In this document: one piece after another, positions 1 through 5,929 of the stretch
Numbering within the stretch: the first letter of the stretch is position 1
Layout of the letters: the number at the start of each line of letters is the position of its first letter
DNA from: Candidatus Sulfopaludibacter sp. SbA3
GTDB lineage: Bacteria > Acidobacteriota > Terriglobia > Bryobacterales > Bryobacteraceae
Length of the DNA: 24,091 nucleotides
Assembly (NCBI GenBank): GCA_900290315.1
Contig: OKRF01000159.1
Span: forward strand, 5,012-29,102
Direction: 5' to 3'
The notes under the pieces: model-generated
Databases searched by the model: none
The model's input: only the letters and a program-made list of their open reading frames with translations
Told to the model about the DNA's origin: nothing
Translations under genes and position numbers: made by a program

Positions 1-2
1 CG

Positions 3-251
3 CGGATATTCGTGGATCGGAAGGATTCGGGGCGGGCGAGCTTCAACTTTTCGGAGTGGGGCGGGAACGCGCTCGGGACGGCGATTTCGAACGCGTATTA
101 TCCCGATACGCGCAATATCAGCGACAACGTGACGAAGCTGTTGATCGCCTGCGGAACGGACGCGTTTTCCAACGTGCTGAAGGAATTCTGGCCCGACGTG
201 AAGCGGAAGCTGCATCACCAGAAGGCTAAGGATACGGACTCGCACTTCTGA
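3..251 (+). CDS. C-terminal fragment of an uncharacterised protein, cut by the window start
   Basis: The reading frame is open to the left edge and stops at 249-251, so only about 82 C-terminal residues are present. An in-frame GTG at 12 is probably not the true start, because coding-like sequence continues upstream of it. The visible part contains an Ala/Gly-rich stretch (GGNALGTAISNAYYPDTR), a hydrophobic segment around LLIACGTDAFSNVL, and a basic tail after FWPDVKRK. This pattern resembles a recurrent uncharacterised acidobacterial protein that often ends in 'NVLKEFWPD', but that is from memory and gives no function. It converges on the transglycosylase gene, with 9 bases between the stops. 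Confidence 0.7.
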   Translation, partial: RIFVDRKDSGRASFNFSEWGGNALGTAISNAYYPDTRNISDNVTKLLIACGTDAFSNVLKEFWPDVKRKLHHQKAKDTDSHF

Positions 252-260
252 CGCTAGCCC

Positions 261-884
261 CTACTTTCCTAGAGCTTTCAGAATCTGCTTGACGTAGTCT
301 TGCGTCTCGGGGATGTCCGGGACGGCCGGGGGTGTGCCGTCCACGCGTTCGGGGCCGGCATTGTAGGCGGCGAGGGCCAGGGGGAGATCGCCTTTGAAGC
401 GGTCGAGGAGTTCCTTGAGGTATTGCGCTCCGGCCTGGATGTTCTGCTCGGCGTTGAAGGGATCAGCCACTTTGTATTTTGAGGCGGTATCGGGCATGAG
501 CTGCATCATACCCATTGCGCCTTTGGCCGATTGCGCGCACGGCTTGAAGCCCGATTCCTGATGAATTACCGCACGGAGCAGGGCGGGGTCGAGCTTTTGA
601 GAGGTCGCCGCAGAGGCGATCAGCGGGTCGCTTTCGGTGTCTTTCAGAGGGTCGCAGTCCGGCGGGAAGGCGATCGGATCCCAGGCCAGGGTGAAGAATC
701 CGTCGGCCACCTTCACTCCAGGCTGTTTCTTGATGGACTCCCGCTGCTTCGCCAAAGACTCCGCCATCTTTCTGCGGCTCTCCGCTTGGGGGTCCGTGGT
801 TTGGGCAGAAATCATTCCGGAAAGAAGAAGGGGCATGACCGATAAGCAGAATGAGCGAACCCGCAATTGGGGTGAAATAGTCAT
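261..884 (-). CDS. Secreted lytic transglycosylase (SLT/goose-lysozyme fold), possibly the flagellar rod muramidase
   Basis: The 207-residue protein has a signal-peptide-like start (basic TISPQLRVR, then a hydrophobic stretch to about ISAQ) and a soluble-lytic-transglycosylase domain in its second half. Visible hallmarks are the catalytic Glu of HQESGF (about residue 110), the GMMQLMP block, the AYNAGP block and a C-terminal ETQDYV. The family cleaves the MurNAc-GlcNAc bond of peptidoglycan in the periplasm. The reading frame is open upstream to 1100, but that part is antisense to flaG and not protein-like; the ATG at 884 places a signal peptide at the N-terminus. An ATG at 836 is a possible shorter start. 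Neither has a strong ribosome-binding site. Its place after flgJ, whose own product lacks a muramidase domain, suggests it opens the wall for the rod (inference). Confidence 0.88.
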   Translation of the reverse strand: MTISPQLRVRSFCLSVMPLLLSGMISAQTTDPQAESRRKMAESLAKQRESIKKQPGVKVADGFFTLAWDPIAFPPDCDPLKDTESDPLIASAATSQKLDPALLRAVIHQESGFKPCAQSAKGAMGMMQLMPDTASKYKVADPFNAEQNIQAGAQYLKELLDRFKGDLPLALAAYNAGPERVDGTPPAVPDIPETQDYVKQILKALGK

Positions 885-1158
885 GGATGTCAATCGAATC
901 AACGGCGCGGCCGCTATGCCCGCCACTGCCCCCGTGTCCGATTTTGCTCGGACCGATATCAACCCGGCGCTCGCCCAGGCCGTTACGGCGGTCAACGGCG
1001 CCAAACTGTTCGGCCAGGACTCCGAACTGACCTTTGCCATGGACCGGGAAACCAAGCACATGGTGGTCCGCCTGGTGGACAAAAACACGCGCCACGTCAT
1101 CCGGCAGATTCCGCCGCAGTCGATTCTGCAGTTGGCTGAGGATTTGATGACCGAGTAA
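883..1158 (+). CDS. flaG: FlaG family flagellar protein
   Basis: This 91-residue protein matches the FlaG family: a variable, Ala-rich N-terminus followed by the conserved core LTFAMDRETKHMVVRLVDKNTRHVIRQIPP and a short helix ILQLAEDLM. FlaG proteins are associated with filament length or stability in several bacteria, but their biochemical role is poorly defined. The ATG at 883 is chosen because GGGGTGA lies 7 bases upstream and the family core follows directly; the frame continues upstream to 637, but that stretch is antisense to the transglycosylase gene. The gene runs against its neighbours: its start codon overlaps the transglycosylase start codon by two bases (CATG), and its last 62 bases overlap the end of flgJ. 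Confidence 0.9.
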   Translation: MDVNRINGAAAMPATAPVSDFARTDINPALAQAVTAVNGAKLFGQDSELTFAMDRETKHMVVRLVDKNTRHVIRQIPPQSILQLAEDLMTE

Positions 1159-1435
1159 GGCCTTCGCCGATCATCTTGGCCATGCCGAGCCCGCCGTTCG
1201 CGGCGAGCATCCGGGCGAACTGCTGCTCCGCCATTTCCATGCCAATCTGGCCCGCATCGTCGCTATCCGTGCCCATCCAACCTGATTCGCCTGCCTCGCG
1301 CGAAGTCTTGAGCAACTGACCGATCAATAGCGATTCGAACTGCTTGGCGGCGTCGGCGATCTTCTCGGGCGTGTCCGCCTTGGTGGGCAGGTTTACTGCT
1401 CCGGCGGTGAGACTGGCGGTGGAAGTCAGCGTCAC
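1097..1435 (-). CDS. flgJ: Rod-assembly protein FlgJ, rod-binding domain only
   Basis: The 112-residue product corresponds to the N-terminal rod-binding domain of FlgJ: a helix AAKQFESLLIGQLLKTSR, a short Asp/Gly-rich turn (MGTDSDDAG) and MAEQQFARMLAANGGLGMAKMI. It acts as a scaffold for rod polymerisation in the periplasm. The C-terminal glucosaminidase domain found in enterobacterial FlgJ (total about 310 residues) is absent. Translation starts at GTG (1435-1433) inside a GTGA overlap with the flgI stop, typical of coupled translation. It is the last gene of the tightly packed flgF-flgJ run, and its 3' end overlaps the convergent flaG. Confidence 0.9.
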   Translation of the reverse strand: MTLTSTASLTAGAVNLPTKADTPEKIADAAKQFESLLIGQLLKTSREAGESGWMGTDSDDAGQIGMEMAEQQFARMLAANGGLGMAKMIGEGLTRSSNPQPTAESTAAESAG

Positions 1436-2529
1436 ATGACCTCCACTTCTGCTTCCAGAGCGCCGGCGGCCCGCAGACTCTGCAGAATGGCGATGATGTC
1501 GCGCGGCGTCGAGCCGATGGCGTTAAGCGCACGCACCAGGTCTTCCACGGTGGCGCCTTCTTTCAGAATGAGATTCTTGGCCTTCTCTTCGGTGGCGGTG
1601 ACCTTCTGTTGCGGGATCACTTCGGTGGTCCCCTGCGAGAGCGGACCCGGCTGCGACACCATATAGCTGGTCTGCACCTCGACGTTCAGGTTGCCGTGCA
1701 TGATGGCCACGGGAGAGACGTGCACCTGCTTGCCCATCACGATGGTGCCGGTGCGTTCGTTGACCACCACGCGAGAGGTGCGGTCTGTCTCCACCGTGAG
1801 AGCTTCCATTTCGGCTACGAAATCGGCCGCGCGCTTGCTCCAGGTGTCGGGAAGTTCCACCGCCACCATGCGGCCGTTGTCGGCATGCGCCACGGGTTTG
1901 CCGGCGGCTCCGAATTTCTTGTTCAACTCCTCGGCGATGCGGCTGGCGGTGGTGAAGTCCATTTCGTGAAGCTGCAGCCGGAGGTGCGAGGTGATCTCCG
2001 GCGAAGGGGCCGGGCGCTCCACAATTGCGCCTTCCGGAATACGGCCGGCGGTGGGGTGGTTCACGGTCTGGTTGGAACTGCCGCGCGAGGCCACGAATCC
2101 GCCAGTCACCACGGAGCCCTGAGCCACCGCGTACACCTGGCCATCGGCGCCTTTCAGGCTGGTGAGCACGAGCACTCCGCCCTGCAGGTTGGATGCGTCG
2201 CCAATGGAAGACGCGGTGACATCGATCTTGGCCCCCGGCTCGATGTAAGGCGGCAAGGTCGCGGTCACCATGACGGCGGCGGTGTTCTTCACCGTGATGA
2301 GCGTGGGATTCACCGCCACGCCCATGCGCTGCAGCATGTTGGTGAGACTCTGCACGGGGAACAGGGTTTGCTGCCGGTCGCCCGTGCCGGCGAGTCCGAC
2401 CACGAGGCCGTAGCCGACCAACTGGTTGTCGCGCACGCCTTCAATCGAAACCAGCTCTTTGAGGCGGGACGCCGCATCCAGCGGTCCGGCGCCCAGTGCC
2501 AATACCAGAAGTGGAATCGCGATGCGCAT
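1432..2529 (-). CDS. flgI: Flagellar P-ring protein FlgI
   Basis: The 365-residue product has the family's usual length and all its landmarks: a signal peptide (MRIAIPLLVLALGAGPLDA), the mature start SRLKELVSIEGVRDNQLVGYGLVVGLAGTGD, the block FPVQSLTNMLQRMGV, and a C-terminal ATVEDLVRALNAIGSTPRDIIAILQSLRAAGAL. FlgI forms the P ring in the periplasm or peptidoglycan layer around the rod, which implies an outer-membrane-bearing cell. It lies 4 bases downstream of flgH and overlaps flgJ by 4 bases, so co-transcription is very likely. I see no truncation or missing block. Confidence 0.97.
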   Translation of the reverse strand: MRIAIPLLVLALGAGPLDAASRLKELVSIEGVRDNQLVGYGLVVGLAGTGDRQQTLFPVQSLTNMLQRMGVAVNPTLITVKNTAAVMVTATLPPYIEPGAKIDVTASSIGDASNLQGGVLVLTSLKGADGQVYAVAQGSVVTGGFVASRGSSNQTVNHPTAGRIPEGAIVERPAPSPEITSHLRLQLHEMDFTTASRIAEELNKKFGAAGKPVAHADNGRMVAVELPDTWSKRAADFVAEMEALTVETDRTSRVVVNERTGTIVMGKQVHVSPVAIMHGNLNVEVQTSYMVSQPGPLSQGTTEVIPQQKVTATEEKAKNLILKEGATVEDLVRALNAIGSTPRDIIAILQSLRAAGALEAEVEVM

Positions 2530-2533
2530 GAGT

Positions 2534-3268
2534 TTAGAAGGGGAGCAGCCCCAGCAGAATTCGATAGAGGATGAACGGGCGGCGAATGGCGTCTCCCACT
2601 ACACCCTTGCCATTCAACTTGATTTCCATTTGAGCCAGGCGGGTGGAAGGCACGGAGTTGTCGCTGGCCAGGTCGGCGGGCCTGACCACGCCGCGCACGG
2701 TGACCACCTGATGTTCGGAGTTTACCGTGATGTCCCTGGTCCCTTCCACCATCAGGTAGCCGTTGGGCAGCACGCGAGTCACGCGGGCGCTCAGCGTTGT
2801 GGTTAGGGTGGTCTGCCGGCTGGTAGTCCCGGTGCCATTGAGCTGGGCGTTGGTGGACATGTTGGCCAGGTTGGCCAGGGTGGAGGTGGACTTGGGAACG
2901 CCTGCCAGACCCGTGACGCTGCTGTTCAGGCTGCTCTTGCGCTGGGTGGCAGTGGTGCCTGTGGAAACCGCGGAGGCCGATTCGTTGACCACGATGGTGA
3001 CAATGTCGTTCACCTGGGAGGCTTTCAGGTCGCGGCCCAGGTCGGCAAACTGAGCCCCGGGGGTCCAGATGGATCCGGCTGTGGGTTTAGCTTCCGCGGC
3101 CTGCCTGGCTGCTTCGGCAGCGTACCTGTCCAGCGGCGAGGGTTCGGGCCCCTTCTTCTTCGCGGGGGTATCGGCGGCCGTGCAGCAAAGGGCGGCGGCG
3201 AGAAGAAAGGACAAAGTCCGCAGGACCGGCGGCAAGACCGCCGGCGTTACCACGCGACTCACTTTCAT
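2534..3268 (-). CDS. flgH: Flagellar L-ring protein FlgH
   Basis: The 244-residue protein contains the FlgH signature blocks: GSIWTPGAQFADLGRDLKASQVNDIVTIVV near residue 65, a Ser/Thr-rich middle, then VTRVLPNGYLMVEGTRDITVNSEHQVVTVRGVVRPADL and a C-terminus in RILLGLLPF. FlgH forms the outer-membrane L ring and is normally a lipoprotein. The leader ends LLAAALCC, so a lipidated Cys is possible, although the lipobox is weak (Leu instead of Gly/Ala before Cys). The ATG at 3268 overlaps the flgA stop by 4 bases. The leader is unusually long, because codons of the first 15 or so residues coincide with a palindromic repeat (3225-3251) also seen at 8801. Confidence 0.95.
   Translation of the reverse strand: MKVSRVVTPAVLPPVLRTLSFLLAAALCCTAADTPAKKKGPEPSPLDRYAAEAARQAAEAKPTAGSIWTPGAQFADLGRDLKASQVNDIVTIVVNESASAVSTGTTATQRKSSLNSSVTGLAGVPKSTSTLANLANMSTNAQLNGTGTTSRQTTLTTTLSARVTRVLPNGYLMVEGTRDITVNSEHQVVTVRGVVRPADLASDNSVPSTRLAQMEIKLNGKGVVGDAIRRPFILYRILLGLLPF
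3225..3251. repeat. GC-rich palindromic repeat, copy inside the flgH leader
   Basis: The segment ACCGGCGGCAAGACCGCCGG (start) continues to GCGTTACC and closely matches the spacer element at 8801-8827, with only a few differences. Here the copy is read as codons of the FlgH signal-peptide region (VVTPAVLPPVLRT), so a dispersed repeat has probably been taken into coding sequence. Confidence 0.6.
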
Positions 3269-4146
3269 TGGGGTGCCTCCACTTCGACTACCACCAGCCC
3301 TTTCCCTTCCACGCGGGCGCGAAACAGTTTGCCGCTGGAGGGATTGCGCAGCGAGATGGTCTGGCCGTGCTTTCCGGACGTCTCCGCGCGCACTTCCAGT
3401 TTCACCACGGCTGCGCCGCTACGCGCTTCCGCAATCAGGGTCTGGCCGCGCTCCACCTCGTTGGCCTCTTCCAGAAGTCCCGCCGAAAGGGGTGTGCCTG
3501 CCGCCAGCACCCGGCGCGGCATGCGTCCCACGGCTTCTTCCGGACTGGCCAGCAGGGGTGTGCGCGAGGGAAACTCATCGGCCTCTTCCACGCGAACATC
3601 CTGCGCCTCCAAAACGTGACCTGGTTTCAATTCCGCCGCGGCCACCAGCCGGCGCTGCCGCACCGACAGGTGGACCCGGGCCCACAGCGGAAAGTGGCCC
3701 CCCTCGTAAGCCACGTACCCATTCCAGACTGCCGCGCCATCCGATCCGGGCATACTCAGGGATTCGCGCGGGAACACCATCTCACCGGCCGGCACGTGGA
3801 ACTGGCTGAACGCGACGATTTCCAGTGTGACCTGCGCTTCCCCTAATACCTTCCGCATGGCTTCCTGCATCTTTTGCGGATCGGGCAGCGCCGCCGCGCG
3901 CTCGAAGCACAGCGCCGTCACGCCGGCCACCTCAAAGTGGTTGGCGCGGGCGAAGCGCTCGAGCTCACCGGCATCGAAGATGCGCCGCATTCCGGGCTGG
4001 GGCGCGTACCCCGCCACGGCATCCGGAGGAGCCGCGGCAAACGCCGCCGACGCCGCCGCCAGGTCGCTGCCGCGAACCTTGTCGCCTTCCATCGAGTGGC
4101 ACGCCGTGGTAGCGGCCGCGTAGAAGAGTGCCGGTGCCAGTATCAT
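3265..4146 (-). CDS. flgA: P-ring assembly chaperone FlgA (SAF domain)
   Basis: The 293-residue protein has a short hydrophobic leader (MILAPALFYAAATTACHS), a variable N-terminal half and a C-terminal SAF/FlgA module: RRLVAAAELKPGHVLEAQDV near residue 190, GRMPRRVLAAGTPLSAGLLEE, then VERGQTLIAEARSGAAVVKLEV and a closing GKHGQTISLRNPSSGKLFRARVEGKG. FlgA is a periplasmic chaperone for P-ring assembly, fitting its position just upstream of flgH and flgI. The start overlaps the flgG stop by 4 bases, and its stop overlaps the flgH start by 4 bases. The N-terminal half is poorly conserved in this family, so the exact start is less certain than the identity. Confidence 0.9.
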   Translation of the reverse strand: MILAPALFYAAATTACHSMEGDKVRGSDLAAASAAFAAAPPDAVAGYAPQPGMRRIFDAGELERFARANHFEVAGVTALCFERAAALPDPQKMQEAMRKVLGEAQVTLEIVAFSQFHVPAGEMVFPRESLSMPGSDGAAVWNGYVAYEGGHFPLWARVHLSVRQRRLVAAAELKPGHVLEAQDVRVEEADEFPSRTPLLASPEEAVGRMPRRVLAAGTPLSAGLLEEANEVERGQTLIAEARSGAAVVKLEVRAETSGKHGQTISLRNPSSGKLFRARVEGKGLVVVEVEAPQ

Positions 4147-4934
4147 TGGGCGATGTTGTTCACCTGCTGATACATTTCATCAGCAGCCTTGACCACCTTG
4201 GAGTTGGCTTCATACCCGCGCTGGGCCGCGATCAGATTGATGAACTCATTCACGATGCTGACGTTGGACTGTTCCTGGTACCCCTGCATCAGCGTGCCCA
4301 GCCCTTCCGACCCGCCCGGGTTGGCCACCGTGGGTAGGCCCGAAGCATCCGTGACCGTAAACAGATTGCCCCCGATACCGTTCAGTCCGGCAGGATTCTG
4401 GAAATTGGCCAACTGGATCTGGCCCGCGAGCTGCGTCGCGGTCTGCCCGGGTTGGGTATAGCTCACGGTGCCATCGGCCGCGATGGTGATGGTCTGCGCC
4501 TGCGGTGGAATGGTGATTTGCGGATCGATGGGATTGCCCGACGAAGTGACGATGTTGCCGTTGCGATCGAGTTGGAAGGATCCATCGCGCGTGTAAGCGA
4601 GAGTTCCATCGGGCTGGCGAATCTGGAAAAAGCCGCGACCCTGAATCACCAGGTCGAGCGGATTGTCGGTTTCCGAAAAACTGCCCTGACTGAAGATGGT
4701 CTCATTGGCCGCCGGGCGCGTGCCCAGTCCCACTTGCAGGCCCGACGGCACCACCGTCTGCTGGCCCGCCTGCGAACCCACTTGCACCATGTTCTGATAG
4801 ATGAGGTCCTGAAACTGTGTGCGCTTTGCCTTATAGCCGGTGGTATTGGCGTTGGCCAGATTGTTGGCGATGTTATCCACGTTCATCTGCTGGGCGTTCA
4901 TGCCGCTGGCTGCGCTATAGAGTGCTCGGATCAT
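4143..4934 (-). CDS. flgG: Distal rod protein FlgG
   Basis: At 263 residues this matches the usual FlgG length. The N-terminus MIRALYSAASGMNAQQMNVDNIANNLANANTTGYK is the rod-protein D0 helix with the ANNLAN motif. The central block NPLDLVIQGRGFFQI...LAYTRDGSFQLDRNGNIV and the C-terminal YQEQSNVSIVNEFINLIAAQRGYEANSKVVKAADEMYQ are diagnostic. It forms the distal rod that runs through the P and L rings. A good ribosome-binding site (AAGGGA) precedes the ATG on the minus strand. It follows flgF after 19 bases and overlaps flgA by 4 bases. Confidence 0.97.
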   Translation of the reverse strand: MIRALYSAASGMNAQQMNVDNIANNLANANTTGYKAKRTQFQDLIYQNMVQVGSQAGQQTVVPSGLQVGLGTRPAANETIFSQGSFSETDNPLDLVIQGRGFFQIRQPDGTLAYTRDGSFQLDRNGNIVTSSGNPIDPQITIPPQAQTITIAADGTVSYTQPGQTATQLAGQIQLANFQNPAGLNGIGGNLFTVTDASGLPTVANPGGSEGLGTLMQGYQEQSNVSIVNEFINLIAAQRGYEANSKVVKAADEMYQQVNNIAQ

Positions 4935-4953
4935 TGGGTTCCCTTTCGTTGTG

Positions 4954-5693
4954 TCAGATCTTGGCCACTTCGTCCAAGGCCTTCTTGTTCATCTCCGCGC
5001 CAATGTTGATGGCCTTCTGCAGCATCTCGAACTGCCGCATCACGCTGACCAGGCGCACGGCCGATTCGGAGCTGCCCACGTTGGAGTTTTCCACCGCTCC
5101 CTGGCGCACTTCGGCGGTCGAGGCCTGGGGCGTGGCATTCGGATCGGCCGGCCGGAAGAGCGTGTTACCCTGCTTCACCAGGTCGCCGGGCGCGAAGTTG
5201 AAGGTGGCAAATTGGCCTACCGCCTGGCCGGACTGTGTGATGTTTCCACCGGTGTCCACCTCGAAGGGCACTGCGGGATTGATCTGCGCAGGCTGGCCTT
5301 TCGCATCCAGGATGGTGACGGTGTAGCCTTCGGGCGTTACCAGCGATCCGGTAGTCGAGATGCGAAAGCTGCCGTTGCGCGTATAGGCCTTGCCGGCGGG
5401 CGTCGTCACGGCGAAGAAGCCCTGGCCTTGCAGCGCGAAATCCAGAGGATTGGAAGTAGGGCGCACCACACCACGCCTTGCGCAAAGTCGGTCCAATTCT
5501 TTTCGATTACCGGCATCGTGGCCTGGTCTTCGCCTTCTTGCACGGCCGCTTCCGGCGAACTATAAAGGTTGTAGAATTCCCGGTCTGTTTTGTAACCACC
5601 GGTCTCGGTGTTGGCGAGATTGTTAGCCAGCAGGTCGAGCGATTCCATCCGCGCACGCATGCCGCTGGCCGCCGTTGCGGTAAGTGGGTCCAT
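4954..5693 (-). pseudogene. flgF: Proximal rod protein FlgF, frame broken by a 5-bp tandem duplication
   Basis: From the ATG at 5693 the first 75 residues are rod-protein-like (MDPLTATAASGMRARMESLD, LANNLANTETGGYK, KNWTDFAQGVV). The rest (RPTSNPLDFALQGQGFFAV to the stop at 4954, with AYTRNGSFRIS and VRLVSVMRQFEMLQKAI) is in another frame. The switch falls exactly where the plus strand reads ACCACACCAC (5465-5474), two adjacent copies of a 5-base unit. Removing one copy joins the halves as VVRPTSNPLDF and gives a 244-residue protein of normal length. As written, the N-terminal frame stops at 5406. FlgF or a second FlgG paralogue are both possible; gene order favours FlgF. It is first in the leftward operon, with a sigma-54-like sequence just upstream. 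Confidence 0.88.
5464..5474. repeat. flgF: 5-bp tandem duplication at the flgF frame break
   Basis: The plus strand reads CACCACACCAC: the 5-base unit CACCA twice plus one further C. On the coding strand it is GTGGTGTGGTG. One copy would read Val-Val-Arg and continue in frame; two copies shift the frame. Confidence 0.85.
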
Positions 5694-5713
5694 GATATTT
5701 TCGCGGTTAACGA

Positions 5714-5730
5714 TGCACGCCGCACGCCAA
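5714..5730 (-). promoter_or_regulatory. Sigma-54-like -24/-12 element ahead of flgF
   Basis: Read on the minus strand, the sequence is TTGGCGTGCGGCGTGCA. The GG and GC dinucleotides are exactly 12 bases apart, as needed for RpoN promoters (consensus TTGGCACG-N4-TTGCA), with mismatches at the CA and first T positions. A start site would fall near 5704, giving a leader of about 10 bases before the flgF ATG. Pattern match only. Confidence 0.45.
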
Positions 5731-5901
5731 AACAAATTCGCATGAAAACAGGAGGGGAACGTCCGATAAGAAGGCCGGGGAAGACCCTGTACGACTAATT
5801 CTCGACGGCACTTGTGTCATCCGGTGAGATTTCGTCGGCGCGTGGATGCCCTGGATGCAGGCTACCCATCGTCCGCATTGAATCTCCGGCGCCGCTCACA
5901 G

Positions 5902-5918
5902 TTGGCCCGCCACATGCA
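5902..5918 (+). promoter_or_regulatory. Sigma-54-like -24/-12 element ahead of the fliK-like gene
   Basis: The plus strand reads TTGGCCCGCCACATGCA, with the GG-to-GC distance of 12 bases required for RpoN. It matches the consensus except at two positions and resembles the opposing element at 5714-5730. The predicted start site (about 5929) falls directly at the only available start codon of the downstream gene (TTG 5930), which would make the mRNA nearly leaderless. That oddity lowers confidence. Confidence 0.4.
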
Positions 5919-5929
5919 TAACGCATGGC

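Noticed and set aside
885..1100. N-terminal extension of the transglycosylase up to 1100
   Set aside because: The extension would lie antisense to flaG and would bury the signal peptide inside the protein.
1609..2574. Plus-strand frame of 321 codons opposite flgI
   Set aside because: FlgI on the minus strand is complete and conserved; the plus frame is His/Gly/Arg-rich antisense.
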